A DNA stretch of 64,000 nt from positions 558,001 through 622,000 of the forward strand of contig JAPQWV010000308.1 in NCBI GenBank assembly GCA_027422505.1, read 5' to 3'. Shown here one piece after another: positions 1 to 13,027 of this stretch. The notes beneath the pieces are model-generated. The model was not told where the DNA came from. It made no database searches and saw only the letters and a list, made by a program, of their open reading frames with translations. The translations under genes and the position numbers were made by a program. The stretch is from Craterostigma plantagineum. Lineage: Eukaryota; Streptophyta; Magnoliopsida; Lamiales; Linderniaceae. The stretch's first letter is position 1, and every line of letters begins with the position of its first letter.

Positions 1-158
1 CTATGTTTACTTCGTATACAATCAAAATTCAATGTTTCTCTTTCCAAAGAAAACCACCTCTAAATGAAAGCTTCAAACAACACGACTTGCAACAAAACTA
101 CACGGCACCATTAAGAAATAAATAAATAAAATAGAAGCACTAAGGTAAACCGTAGTAC

Positions 159-363
159 CTCAGCAGCCTTTGGAACTTGGTCGCAGAAGACTTCGCACTT
201 GATGTCACCCAAATTGGTGTGGAGCGTCACCGACTGCAAATTTCCACAAAAACATTATTCCCACCCCAGATGATTTGAGCTCAAACTGTTCGATGAAATT
301 CTTCAACGTAACATTATTGCACAAGGGAAAGAGAAGTAGTGGATGAAAAGATTCGCTCACCAT
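159..363 (-). CDS. CYP18-1: Cyclophilin-type peptidyl-prolyl isomerase, CYP18-1/PPIL3 class (5' end only)
   Basis: Partial gene that runs off the left edge. The start codon is the last codon of the first coding exon (361-363) and is followed directly by a GT donor. The second exon (159-233) continues with SVTLHTNLGDIKCEVFCDQV and PKAAE, the N-terminus of the small single-domain cyclophilins known as CYP18-1 in Arabidopsis and PPIL3 in animals. These enzymes catalyse cis-trans isomerisation of prolyl bonds; PPIL3 is a spliceosome-associated nuclear protein in animals. The donor at 158/157 is a normal GT. The next exon, expected to start with NFLALC, is not in bases 1-158, so the catalytic part lies outside the window. 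Family assignment is firm; the paralogue is inferred. Confidence 0.85.
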
Positions 364-960
364 TAGTTCGACGATGTAAGATAGCGTCAGAACTACAAAA
401 GCAGCTCTTCCGAGATCACCGAAAAGATGGAAATTTCAGGAATAAAACTTTTCTTTTAAAATTCTATATACAATTAGACATTAGTAGTGCGCATAAACAT
501 AATGGGCCGAGCTGGTAATGGCCGAACTGGTAATTTTATTCTTATATTGGGCTTTTTGTTCCCAAAGCCCACATATTCTTCACGACCATTATTAATTCTG
601 TTTTTTTTGGCCCTGCATTATCTTCTTACATTTATCTAACCGCCAAAGAAATTATATATATTGCTCTCTCAATTAAAAATTGAATTTTTTTTTCCTCATA
701 ATGTATTTTTTAGTTATAGACATTTCCAATTTAAACATATAATATTATTTATTTTCTTATGTGGCAGAGGCATGCACCGAATTAGGATTGAATTCTGATC
801 TATGGTGCAAAACCATTGCACAAACAAAGACAGCAGTTGCACAAAACAAATTTGACAAAATATACAAATGCAGAACATATGATAAATATACATATATAAA
901 GGAGTTATAATTAGAAGTAATTGAAGGGGGGAAAAAAACTCCAAAAATGAACAGTTTCCC

Positions 961-2863
961 TTATCCATCATCTTCTAGGAACTCCCTATGCACATGCATG
1001 CATGAAGTGCTGCAGTATTTATAATGATACCGATGAAAAGGTACTTTACCAGCGAGCGAAGCATTACAGCACGAGCACAACGCATCGTCGGTTCCACTCG
1101 TATTTTTCGACTGAGAAGCACTCCTATTGCCTTCGTTCTTTGCTGCTTCGGCGATTCTCCTCTCAGCTGCAAGAGCTCTTTTCTCCCTTTCTGCTTCTCT
1201 AAGTTTCTTAAGCTGTTCCTGAAATATATGCATATAAATATTTACATATATATATATATATATATATATATGAATATATCGGATTTTGAGAAACGAGGCA
1301 CTTGTGAATTCATAGGAGAAAGGTGGTCGTGTGTATTATAGAAACATTAGAATGAGATAACTTAATACCTCTTTCGACATTGCTGAAGAACTACCAAGCT
1401 GATGTTTCCCTTTGTCGACAACCAATGAAGTATTGTCTGCTTTACTTTTAACAGCTTCTTCTTGTATCTTCTTCTCCTTTTCTTTTGCTCTTCGCAGTTT
1501 CTTCAGCTCTTTGTTCTTTGCTTTTCTCTTGGCATCTTTCTCAGCCTGATAAAAGTCCAATCCCAATGCAATAAGCCAAATCAAGAACATTAGAAACCTT
1601 AAGATAACATTCGAACCAAGAATGCTTATGATTTTCAACTCTCACATTTCAAGCTTGACTTGTTATGATGATGATGAGCTCTTAGTGAAATAAAGCAGAA
1701 ATTAACATTGTTTACAGAAGCTTCTGATGTACTTCTCCGTTATAGTCTATAGATGCATATGGCTTTCTATTTACAGTAGTAAGTATAGACGCATGCATAT
1801 TGCCCAAAATCAAATTAAAATGAACTGCTTAGTTAAGTAAATTTTAGTAGAGAAATCAGCTTCTTTTACCTGCTTTGCAGCTTGAGCTTCCTCCATCTCC
1901 TTAGTCAGTGGACTTGGGACCTTAGCAGCATGCCAATCCCATTTTTCCATGTTCGATGCCATAAACCGTCTAAAAGTGTCCCTTGCCTCCTTATCACTAG
2001 CAAGCGTGTATGGAGTTTGGCCTCTCTCATCTTTAATGCAAGGATCTAAACCCTCCTCAAGAAGCTCTAGAACCTTTTGAGCATTGCCACACTTAGCTGC
2101 CTCGTGCAAAGGGGTTGATATGCAGACATTACTATTTTCTTTATCGGGCTCGGTTGATATAGACAAACCATCCAGTCCATCCACAATCGAATTAGCCTCA
2201 TCTTTCCTCTTCGTATCAACATTCTCGTTGGAGATCGTCTTACCTGCTTTAAGGTCACTATTATCCTCAGATTTTCTTGATGTATCCGATAATTCTTCTT
2301 TCGGATCTAGAGCAACTTCGGTAGAAATCTCGGGGGAGATTTCAACAATTTGACTATATATTCTTCGAGCTTCCTTAAAGGTAGGCCTTCTTACGGTTAG
2401 GGGGACATTTCTTACTGCATGATGCTGGCAAGCAAAGTACGGTTTCTCCCCATCGAATAGGAGTTGTCGATTATTTGAAGGGGCGTGAATGAAAATGCAG
2501 GATGCTTTCGCAAGATAAGGTTTCCACAGATCAAGTAATTCCCGAATATCCTGGTTAATGAGTAAATGAGAAACCGCTAAGTGTCTCCCTATGTTAACAA
2601 TATATTATCTCAATATGCTGTATTTTCCACTTTCAACATAGAACAAAGTCCATATTTTCATCACAACAAAAACTTGTCGGACAAATATTGGAAGAGAAAA
2701 AAGATAGTTAGAAATACAGAATGTTATCCAACTATAGGGAAAATAAACTGACCTGATCATAAATACAGAAGAGCCATTACGATTTACGAACATGTTCGCA
2801 AACGAGAAAGAACGAATATCTTTGGAACATTATCCAAATGATAAGAACGCCATGCGAAAGAAC

Positions 2864-2909
<46 letters not shown>

Positions 2910-4550
2910 CAACAAAGAAAGATAATCAATAAGGGAGGCTCATGAATATCCATACCTTTTTAAGGGCAAGTTCGTTATATCGACGAAGTGAGGCTCCTGC
3001 AGAGTGAATACCTCGGCCTCCTGCATCCTTTGATGATTGCTTCTTACCAGCCTTTGCCCTCACAACATATCTACATTAATTAACAAAGACTTATTAAACA
3101 GACACAGCGAGCATCTACGAAACTAATAATCAAACCTACTAAGAACCTAAGATCACTTCAAACAAGAAAGACCAGAAAGCGTAACTAACCTGTGGAAAGT
3201 CTTATGAGCCACAACAGAATCACCATCAAAGACGCAGCCAGCAAAGTGCCCGCCTCTAGCTAGTAAGACAATCCGTAAGTGGGTACTATCTCGAGGTTCA
3301 CAAGCTATATGTTTAAGCTTTTCAATCACTTGCTGGTGCGTGAAATATGCCGCATCGGAGTTATCCATGGCAAGCAACTTGTCATTTTCAAGCAAAATAG
3401 TTTCAGAGTCATGAACCACCAAGCATCTCCAAATTGAAACTCTGTCCCCATTCTGCAATTGCATGAAAATTTTACTCCTTGACGTTGAATTAGAGTCATG
3501 GCCCCCTTTCTTTAAGTAAGTTTCATGGCCTCTGTTTGCTATATTATTATCATCCTCGTCTTCGGACCCCGAGATACTTGACACATCATAGTCTTTGCAC
3601 AATGAATCAGAAGCAGCTTCATCAAACTCGTTTTCTCTAATGATATCTTTCCCAGCAATACTTAGTTTTATCTGAGATAAGACACTGCCAAGTAAATCAT
3701 GATCGGACAAATGCAACAATTTGCATTTTAGCACACTCTCTCACATGCAATAAAAAACATGAATTAACTAGAAGTTTAGATGCTCGATGTGTACCAAAAG
3801 ATATAATCGCAGTTCATCAAGTGAAACTAGAAAAGAACGTAAGCAAAACCAAAAGCTAAACTGAAAACACATTGTTTCTGCTGCTAAGAACTCATCCTCA
3901 ACTGCCATATCAACTGAAAAACCATAAGATTCAGTGAACAGTCAACTCATTGAAACTTCCGAGCAATAATTAAAAGATTCAGACTTAGTTTCTCAACATC
4001 GGAAGAGGATTAAATTTAAACCTTCGACTTTGGGCTATTTAACTGAGCATGAGCCAACATCATTCACTGTCTTCGATCAATTATTTAAAAAGAGTGTGAA
4101 CCAAGAACCCCGTGAAAAAAAAGTCCAATCTTCATCAAATTCCAAAAATAAAAAAAAAAATCCCTGAACAGTATCAAAACCAAAGAATTTTCACATAGAT
4201 TCACAGGAGGAAAATCGCACATTGAAGCGATGGAGGTCTGATTTGAAGTGCATACGCTGGTCAATCAGAGACTCGAATTCAGCCTTACACGTGTTACAAG
4301 ACCATCTCTGCATAATTTTTGGCCCGCCATCATCGTCCTTAGAGTTCTCCTCAATTTTAACATCATTTCCCAAGATTCCTCTATCAGAATAAAGCTCCTC
4401 TTTCCCGTGGATACTTTGAGGAGTAGCATAACTACTAACCGAATAAGACGGAGACGGCAAGAGACGACACGAATCGAAGAACTCAGATGGCAAATCAAAG
4501 ATGGAACGGTGTCGTTTTTCTACGGTGGCATTTGAGGCTTCGCTCGCCAT
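961..4550 (-). CDS. VMS1: Vms1/ANKZF1-like peptidyl-tRNA hydrolase of ribosome quality control
   Basis: Six exons: 4550-4221, 3671-3190, 3070-2956, 2550-1870, 1545-1369, 1218-961, giving 680 residues (animal ANKZF1 is of similar size). Order of parts: a C2H2 zinc finger in exon 1 (CNTC...HFKSDLHRFN); a VLRF1 domain spanning exons 2-4 (GHFAGCVFDG, then RAKAGKKQSSKDAGG, where the conserved glutamine of the hydrolase loop falls); ankyrin repeats in exon 4 (TPLHEAAKCGNAQKVLELLE, DERGQTPYTLA); a charged coiled coil; and a C-terminal Cys/His cluster (CSCC...RYHYKYC) ending LEDDG. In yeast and animals this protein releases nascent chains from stalled 60S subunits together with the NEMF/Listerin pathway and binds Cdc48 through a VIM motif. 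The ATG at 4550 was chosen because the extended frame begins with a non-ATG codon. Confidence 0.9.
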
Positions 4551-5180
4551 GGCTACTTCTGACGCAATAGTCACCACAGATAGAAAAGCCCGGCGATGGA
4601 TTGCGACGATTCAGTTTAACGGCGATGGAATTTTTCTTTTTTCTTAAAACAGTTTTCTCTTATCTAATTAACTTCCTAAGAAATTGGGCCTTAACTTAAA
4701 AGCCTTATTGGGCTGATAGCCCATCAAAATTAACTTCCATGTGTTCTCACAATTAATAATGAAACAGCTCAAATTTAGAAAATGAACCAAGAAATAGGCC
4801 TTGTCTTTAACATCGATTTGGATATAAGTTAAAGTGGGCTTGAAATTTTATGTGTCAATCTAGATGAAAAAACATTTAGATTGATGTTTCAACGTATTGA
4901 CATAGAATGCAAGATACTACTGTCAAATTTTAAGCTAATTTAGGTGATATCCAAGTAGGTAGATGAGAAAAATCCCAAAAAAATATATAGCCCAATCTCT
5001 CCTTGTACAAAACCTAAGGCTAAGGTAACCAAGCACTAAAGAAAAATCAACATAAACACACATTCTTATCATACAACAATATAAACCCTCAGTTTAGCTA
5101 ACACCCTTTCGAGTCCTACACTCAGAAATCAAGCCATAAAATGAATGCAAAATGGTCAAATATAACCTCATTCCAAACGA
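4551..5180. other. Intergenic region between VMS1-like and BIG genes
   Basis: This 630-bp gap holds the VMS1-like promoter side (4551-about 4750) and the 3' flank of the BIG gene. It is AT-rich, with no convincing open frame, repeat or RNA gene. Confidence 0.6.
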
Positions 5181-8100
5181 TCAACAAGACTTCAGCAAAA
5201 CGGGCCCCACCGACGAGCTAAGCATGTCGGCAAGCGCAATCTGAACCTCGCTCGAGCCATGTTCGCAGCTAATCAAACTCGAAAGCAGAGGAAAGAAACA
5301 AGACAAGTTTTTCTCGAACGAAGAATCACCTAAGCTGCAAATGGCTTGTAGTGTAAGAACGACGAGCGGGGCCCGAGCAGCCAACTCTCGCCTTTTTGCG
5401 GAGCCAAGAGGTATCGTCCAATGTGGTCTGAGAGAAGATGAATTGCTGGCTTGCCTTGAACTTGCAACTTCGATGTAAAAGTGAAGCACTTCTTGGCAGA
5501 GATCGACGAGGTGAGATTCTAATTCCGACTCTTGGGAACTTTGTGGGCTGTCGAGGACGAGGTTTTGTATGAGCGTTAGGCAGATTTGGTAAGATTCATT
5601 CTCAAGGCGGAGCAGTGGTGGGTCTTGCATTTGCAGCATGGGCCCAAAATGTTGAAGCTTCGACGTTAAGGTTGGGTCGCTGTTGATCTTGTGGGCATGG
5701 TGTGCTACGGTGTGGACAGCGTTGAAGAGAATGATGGTGTTTTTGACTGATAGGTATGTGCGGTACATGTTGTAGATCTCCATAATAGCCTGCAAAAATT
5801 GTGAACGGTAAGTTTCTTGGTCATGGCGCAAACACAGATTACAATTTCTTGTGTGGGTCTTCTTCCCAAAGATTTAGTCAAGTTAAATGGAAGAAGGGTT
5901 CAGTGCAGCATACCTGTATCAGTAGAAGTTGAACGGAAGATCGGCACTTCACATCAGATATAGCTGCATAAATCTGACGCATCCTCGAATTATCAGATTC
6001 ATCGCCAAAGGTAACTGCACCAGTGGATGATTCGCCTTGGTTGTTTTCATTCGTTTCTTCATCTTCCACTGCATTTGGGCCTTGTTCGTCGCTAAGGACA
6101 AATGAAAAATCGGGGAGTGTTTCTTCGGCTGCCTCTTTGAGAGAAGAAACTGCCTCAAACCACTTTTCATCGGTGAACATCTCTGCTGCATTGCTCATCA
6201 AACGGACAAAAGCAGCAATGCCAATACCAGCCAGGCTTTGGTGAGGACGTTTGATGAAACTAACTAACAGAGACAGCACTTTCTTTAGAAGTGGATGGAC
6301 AGTATCGTAGAAATTAACGAAAAGATCCACGACCAATTGTAGGGCCAGCGTGCACGTTTCGTAAAGCCATGAATCCTCATCAAGTTCCTCAACGTCACCG
6401 TTAGCCCTGCGATGCCTTGGGGTAATGTCACTGGACGAATCAGTAGCACGTCGAGCGTCATCAAAGATTCTGAAAAGAACAGATTCGAATACTTTCTCCC
6501 ACAGAGGTAGCGAAAAATGCTGGCCATAGTTCCGTAACGAATCAAAAAGTACTTGCAGTGCGTTTTTCCTTATTTCAGGTCTCGGGTCAAAACTGAGTTC
6601 AGATAAACCTGGTTGAAGAGTAAGAAAAGAAGAGAGCGTGTCACACAAACAAATTGCAAACTAGAATTTCAAATAACCTTGATATAGATAAACTTATTAT
6701 ATGGACTCTTCACCTGCCAACAAAGGAAACCAGAAATACAGCTGGTCGACGCTATCTATTGCATCTCCGTTGGCAAGCTTTTTATTATCTTTTCGTTCAT
6801 GAGGTGAAGAGGGAGAAGCCTTTTCAACAGTTTCCTTGCCCAAGTCTCCTTCAGCAAGTTTTGCAGCACAGAATTGTAGGAAACCAATGGCATTAAGACT
6901 TATATCTTTGCTGAATCTACTATTGGTGAATGCAATGAGACAATTGACACAATCTGTGAAAGTAGTTGTCTCGGTTTCAGTAATATATGGGAAATAATCA
7001 CGGACAATCTTCTCAATTATTTCAAAGGCTAGGAGAACAATGTTCTTGTGGTCATCATAGGCAGCAGTTGTGAACACCTGAAAATCATGGATTATTCATG
7101 AGAAAGGAAAATTGCATACAAACTTTGAAACAGCACTTAACAAGAATTTTCAGTTATTGTATTCTAATAAATATAATTGTGAAAATTTGGGAGATTTTTT
7201 TAATACCATGAACATGCTTTTCCATCCCGACTTGACGTTGTTAACACGTGATAACACCATCTGCGACACACAACGTATAATCAATTCCCTGATTTCAACA
7301 GCACTGCTCTTGCGCATAACGATTACGAAAGGCTTCATAAACTCGTTCTGGAAGTTATAATTAGCTAATTCTTCCCTTTCCAAGAATTTCATCGACAATT
7401 GGCGCAACGAGTCCATAGCAAAAATAGCAATCGAAAGGTTCTCTGAACAGCCAATAGTCACGAAGAAGTCAGAGAGCACTTGCCAAATTTTCGACCACAC
7501 AAGCCTAATGCGGTTCATGTTGTAGTGCCTGTCGACGGAAAAAAATTAGACTAATCTTAATGTCACGTTAATAAAATGAAATGGATAAAGAACCACATGA
7601 AATATTTGCAGATGGAAAGCATACGCAATCTCAACTATCTTCGTAAGGCTGAACACTCGTGGATCAGACGCAGACCGCAATTCTTCCATAGATACTTTAC
7701 AGAGAGCCTTGACAAAATCAACTATTGCCTCACTATTTAGCTTTTGACTTCTGATAAATATGCGGTTCATTTCGCCAACTTGTTCCAACATGTTCAAGTT
7801 AGATACCAAATTATTCATCTGTTCAGATGTAATTCCAGCCGCAGATATACCACCAATACCAGCACTGTCATATGAACCCCTTCTCATAGCAGAAGCAGCG
7901 TTTTGAATCTTTGCAGGTCCTTTCTTTCTTAAAGCGGGTAAGATATTTGATTTGGCTTGTTTAGATTTTTCTAATTCGTTCTGAGGAAATGCGAAGAATG
8001 TTGCATCTGGTGGAGCACCTTCACCTAAGAGATGCAAATGCTCAAACCGTGACACACATGTTAAGATATGTTCCCAAGCTTCCTGTAAGTAATTACCGTC

Positions 8101-11100
8101 TTCATCTGCTATTGTGACTAAGGCCTGTTGACAGATAAGAGTATCCCAAAACTGTCAGCTCCATACACATAAAGAAGTAAATTCAACCCCTTCAAAAAAC
8201 ATAATGACCCAGTTTTCGGCAGAGTGCAAACACACACAAGGGGAAGTAGATTATATCAGTAAGCATTCACAATCAACTCCTAATCAATTAGATAACTATG
8301 TGTAAGATGAGATGAATGGTTAATTAGAAAAAAAATTACCAAACAGCGTAGTATGCATTAGAAGGTACTTTCTTCACTAATACTATTATTAGCCTATGAA
8401 ACACATTATCGATGCAGAAACGACACACCTTGATTGCATCAATGTTTTTCTGTTTGATGTCGGCTGGTGAGTGAAGTGAGGTAAATTTTGCCAAAGATGT
8501 CACGAAGGCATCTCTGTGAGTTTTCATCGACATAGCTGCAGTGACATGAATTGCGCTCCGAAAACCATCCAAGCACAGGCTTATTACCACCTCGTCGTCA
8601 CTTTGATCGAGAGGAACACTGAAAGCCGCAAGCATAGGTGCCCAACATGCCTCAATCATGAATCTCAATATCACCACATCGGTTGCAGGATAATAAATTG
8701 ACCTGCAGGGTACCATTGCAAAGGAAGATATAAATATAATCCACATGATAATGATTATGAGAAAAAAACAAATCCCAAAATCTTATTCTCACAACTCATA
8801 CACATGAATTATGCGACAGAAATTCTTATGTTAGTCTATGATGCAAAACTCATTGTTGTCTTACTCAGACTTGCGCGCTTTCTCTTTGAACTGTTCCTGC
8901 ATGTGTTTCATTAGACTGTCACCAGTCTCCATGCTGTCCTCCCCACGTGTTCGGACCACAATATTCAATATACTATCTAAACCTAAAAGTCTGTTTGAGT
9001 TCACAGACTGCTTTTGCTGGATGGACAGATTTTCATCTTTCATCTTAATCTCATTTTTTGATATTCTCTCAAACAATGCTCTCAAGAACTCCTCTGGCAG
9101 ATCCCTCCCATCATCAACCCCACGATTATTTCTAATAAAATCCTCAGCCGACATCTGCATATTGCATAGAAAAATGTCGTAAGCAATAGGTCAACGATCG
9201 GTTACAAAACCATAAACATGCGGCAAATTTAGTTATACCTTATTTTTCACCATAGGATTGTGAGCATCAGTGTTTAGCATTATCACGGAGTAAGCTAGCA
9301 CATAAGCAGTATCAGCACTTGTAAAAGCCTTCGGATTGCATTTGCAATACCGTTCAGCAAACTTCTCCATTATACGATCAATTTTTTGTGCCTCGCCAGG
9401 CAATCTAAAACCCTGTAGGAAGGCCCTGATTGCTTCATCAAATTGCATCCCTTGGAAATCAAATGAGTCCACGTATGCATGCATCACTTTTAGAGGCAAT
9501 TCCTCCCTTTCGCCCAAATAATCACCAATCAGAGTTTTATCCAGACCAGATGCATCTTTAAGGAACGCAGCTATCTCTTCTGGAGACTTACCCACTTTAT
9601 TTGCATTAATCAGAAATTCAATACCTTTCTTGGGTTTACGGTTAAAAAGAGCAATCCCTTCCTGCAATTTAAAACTATGTTACTTCACATAATTCATCGA
9701 ACGCAAAGGTAAAATGATGCATCTACTAACCCTAAAGTTTAAAATGCTATAATACAAGTGCACCTGTAATTCAAGTTTATAAGCACGGCGCTGCTCAATC
9801 ATTGAAGCATCAGAAACTTCTGTGGAGGCTTCAGAATGTGTATCTGATGTTTCAGTGGGCTCATCAGCATTACCATTCTGTGAGGGGCGACTATCAGTGT
9901 CAGAAATATTCTCCGCAGCTTCATATCTCTTTGTAGAATGAGAATCGGGAATCCGCAATTGTTTGTTCATCCAATCACCCATGCATTTCAATACAGCAAC
10001 CAGGCATTTCATTGCTTCCATCTTCATAATGCCATCTTGAGGAGGCTGAAGTGTGGTTGCAACACCGGGGGGAACCCCTTGAGCGGTTTTAAGTAGTCCA
10101 TTGATCATTCTGCAAAAGACCACAATGATGTAGAGAAAGTAGATTCAACATTACTGATTTTTAATTTTGACCATTTTGTCCCCATGCTACATACTGCATG
10201 CTCTACGTGTAAAAGTCTATTGAATTGTTGCAAAAATAATATTACAAGACAGAAAGTGTACAATAGTAATAACCAACTTACCTCTCAAATATGTTGGAGG
10301 CATTAACATCGCAATCGTAATTAAGGAATATGTCTATTAAGATCTGGGAATCGACGCACAGCTTCTCCAGAAACCGAAGAACGGTCATTTTTTGTTGGAA
10401 ATTTGGCTGAGAGACATTTTCTAGCACCCGTAGGACAATCATAGGGAAAAATACACCAATTTCTGCCTTCAGCCCAGCTCTGAATCTTGAGACCAGACTA
10501 ATAAATATGGAGCATGAAAGCTGGAAAACAATCATAAGAGTTGACGCACTGTTCTTCAGCAGCGACAGACACAAGTACTGTTTTATGGCATCCAAAAATC
10601 TGTTTGCAAAGAAATGAAAGGGTAACTTAACCATGACACAGATAAGGCAGATGACCAAATATCATGCGACAGTTGAATGAGATACAGTATAATCAACTAC
10701 CTACATGTCACTAAACATATATAATCAATTATATTCATCAGACGACAAAACGAACTTGCTGACATATGCAAATAACACTCGACAATATTTAACCGATATT
10801 ATAGGGCACGGTGACTAAAATAAAGCACCACATCTCTAGCACCCCATCAGTAATGCCAACGAAAGCTTCCAAAGTCGTCTGAACAATTGAAAATAATTCA
10901 ATTAATGCCAAAATACCTATCACTCGTCCTAAACACCGCCCCAGCATTCTCCAGCAAAATCTTAAGCAACTCCAGCGCCACAATCTTTCCTTTCATTGCC
11001 TGTGGATCAGCAGAGGCATCTTTGGGCGGAGTCTTCATTGACAGCTTACACAGAGCCCTAAAAACCAAGAAGGCATCACGACGCAACTTATTACCAATCT

Positions 11101-12130
11101 GAACCTCCAAATCATCCTCCTTTTCATCTGCCAACTCTCCTTTCCTCCCTTCCAAAGCAGTCTTATACATACTAATCTCCCAATACTTGGCATCAAGCAT
11201 GTCTTTATCGGTAGAATCTAACAAATCTGCTGGATTTGTCCCCTCTACTGTCGCAGTGGACACCTTTGTCTCAAATGCCCCGTCGTGTGTGGACCCCACA
11301 TTCGCCACATTTGGGCTAAACACTCCATCTATATCCTGAATCACCTTACTAATAAACCCTTGAACGAAAACCGTCATTGAATTATCCCCATCAGGTTTTT
11401 CTACAGGATCCATCAACTCCGCAACCACAATTGGCTGAACTGGAACAGTTGAAGAATCGGCTTCCATCCTTCTAAACACAATCACAAGCATCTGAACAAG
11501 TGAAGCTTTCGCAGTGGTTTGATTCACCACATTCTTGCTCCCCAAATAAATGTCATAGCACGTCCTCACAACTTGCAACAAGCAATCGCCGTGAATCCTC
11601 AAAGAAACCGAAGTAACGGCAGACAAAAGCGTCTTAATCACCAGCAACTCAACACCCTCCTCACCCAGTTCGTGGCACTTACACACGGAATCGATCAGTT
11701 TGGCAAGAATAATAGCATCGGGACCACCTGACTGATCCGCCTCGCCATGTAAGTACCCATGAGAGATCAACTTCTGCACAGCATCAATTGCTGGTTCCGA
11801 AACCTTCACATAATTCGCGGAAAGCGCGTTGATCAACGGCGTGAGGACAAGCTCCGAATCTGACAGCGATAGATCGAGCAAAACGCCGGGTGCCGCAGAC
11901 GCATCGCGAGGCGATTCGCCGGAAGGCGATGCAGGCGGCGAGGAGCTCGAATTCGACGTGCTGGAAGCTGAATTAGGGTTCGAGAGATGCTCGATGAGGG
12001 ATTTGCATTGGTTTTGGAGCCTGGAGTGCTTGCGCCAGGAAGCGTTTTTCACGATCTTGTCGAGGGACGGAGAAAGGACTTGTCTCAGCCGAGGATAGTC
12101 GGCGGAGGTTTCCGGCGAAGAATCCGCCAT
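5181..12130 (-). CDS. BIG3: Brefeldin A-inhibited guanine nucleotide-exchange protein (Sec7 ARF-GEF), BIG2/BIG3 type
   Basis: Eleven exons: 12130-10917, 10599-10282, 10109-9764, 9661-9239, 9154-8865, 8702-8429, 8124-7625, 7528-7207, 7077-6714, 6608-5914, 5789-5181, giving 1784 residues, the usual size of plant BIG proteins. It activates ARF GTPases at the trans-Golgi/early endosome and drives secretion. The N-terminus has the DCB-like block ([15 protein letters not shown]); a low-complexity Ser/Pro stretch follows. The Sec7 domain is in exons 4-5 (about residues 627-815), with the catalytic glutamate in [12 protein letters not shown] and [13 protein letters not shown]. Downstream HDS helices include [15 protein letters not shown]. 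Residues equivalent to those that set brefeldin A sensitivity read Y, S, D and M. The BIG3 label rests on gene neighbourhood as well as similarity; BIG2 is the alternative. Confidence 0.93.
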
Positions 12131-12442
12131 GGTAGGGGGCTACAAGTGGTCTTTTCCGCGTGAGGCGACGTAGCCTTGTTTGGATCTAAAAGTGCAGTGG
12201 TGGTGGTGGCATTGGATCGGATCGGTTAATGATGGTGGTGGAGATTTATGAGCTGAAATGACGAAAATGCACTTGTGGGTTTACGGAATGGTCAATCACT
12301 GTGTGACTCGCCTGAGAATTGAGATCAATTTTTTTTAATATCTAATATTTTTATTATGTTGACCTTTTGTAACGATGATCCAAATAATTTTAAACGACTT
12401 TAATAGTTTATAAGAAGCTTTAGTTAGCTCTACTAACAAATA

Positions 12443-12515
12443 GCCCGTCTAGCTCAGTTGGTAGAGCGCAAGGCTCTTAACCTTGTGGTCGTGGGTTCGA
12501 GCCCCACGGTGGGCG
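12443..12515 (+). tRNA. tRNA-Lys(CUU)
   Basis: A 73-base cloverleaf. The acceptor stem pairs GCCCGTC with GGTGGGC and leaves G as discriminator base. The A box (TAGCTCAGTTGGTAGAGC) and B box (GGGTTCGAGCC) match Pol III internal promoters. The anticodon loop is CTCTTAA with anticodon CTT at 12476-12478. There is no intron and no encoded CCA. A short T-run follows within 10 bases and would serve as the Pol III terminator. Confidence 0.97.
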
Positions 12516-13027
12516 TATTTTAATTTAATTTTTCATTTGTGGCCCATTAGAAATTAATGGGTCAAATATTACATATCGACTTTATTCGGTTTATCGGGCG
12601 AGGGAAATGTTATATGAGGTGCTAAATATGGGCTTTAACGGACCCATTTTACTTTTAATGGACGCAGTTGGGTCAAAATACTAAATATGGGTCGGACATT
12701 GGACCCGATCACTTGTCCACGCTGAAATCCAACAAGTTCATCGGATGTTCAGTTCAAGCTGGATCAAAAGGAAAAACGAAAAGGTATCAGAATCCTAGCT
12801 GTGATTTTTTGAGCTGTAATGTTAACTATAAGCAAGTGATAAACGATTCGACTGTAGTATCTTGTCCTGATGTTTTATTGGTTAGATTTTGTTTTTTGTG
12901 TTGCATATATTGGCATGTATAATATTTGGCTAATGTGTTGATGTAATGTGTGTAATTCTGCTGTTACGTTTTTCAGTAGCTTGGTTGTCGGTACGATTTT
13001 ACTGTGCACAATATGTTTCTGTTGTAG
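12516..13027. other. Region expected to hold the missing 5' exon(s) of the downstream glycosyltransferase
   Basis: About 510 bases between the tRNA and the first recognised exon of the plus-strand gene. It has a GC-moderate stretch around 12660-12830 that is open on the plus strand, but the translation resembles nothing I recognise. A 5' exon of the next gene is probably here but I cannot fix it. Confidence 0.4.

Noticed and set aside
1242..1272. TA-repeat as a functional element in the VMS1-like gene
   Set aside because: It lies in an intron and is an ordinary microsatellite; similar TA runs occur at several other places in the window.
12668..12922. Plus-strand open frame between the tRNA and the glycosyltransferase as a gene
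   Set aside because: No recognisable protein, no splice phase that links it convincingly to the exon at 13028, and ordinary intergenic composition.
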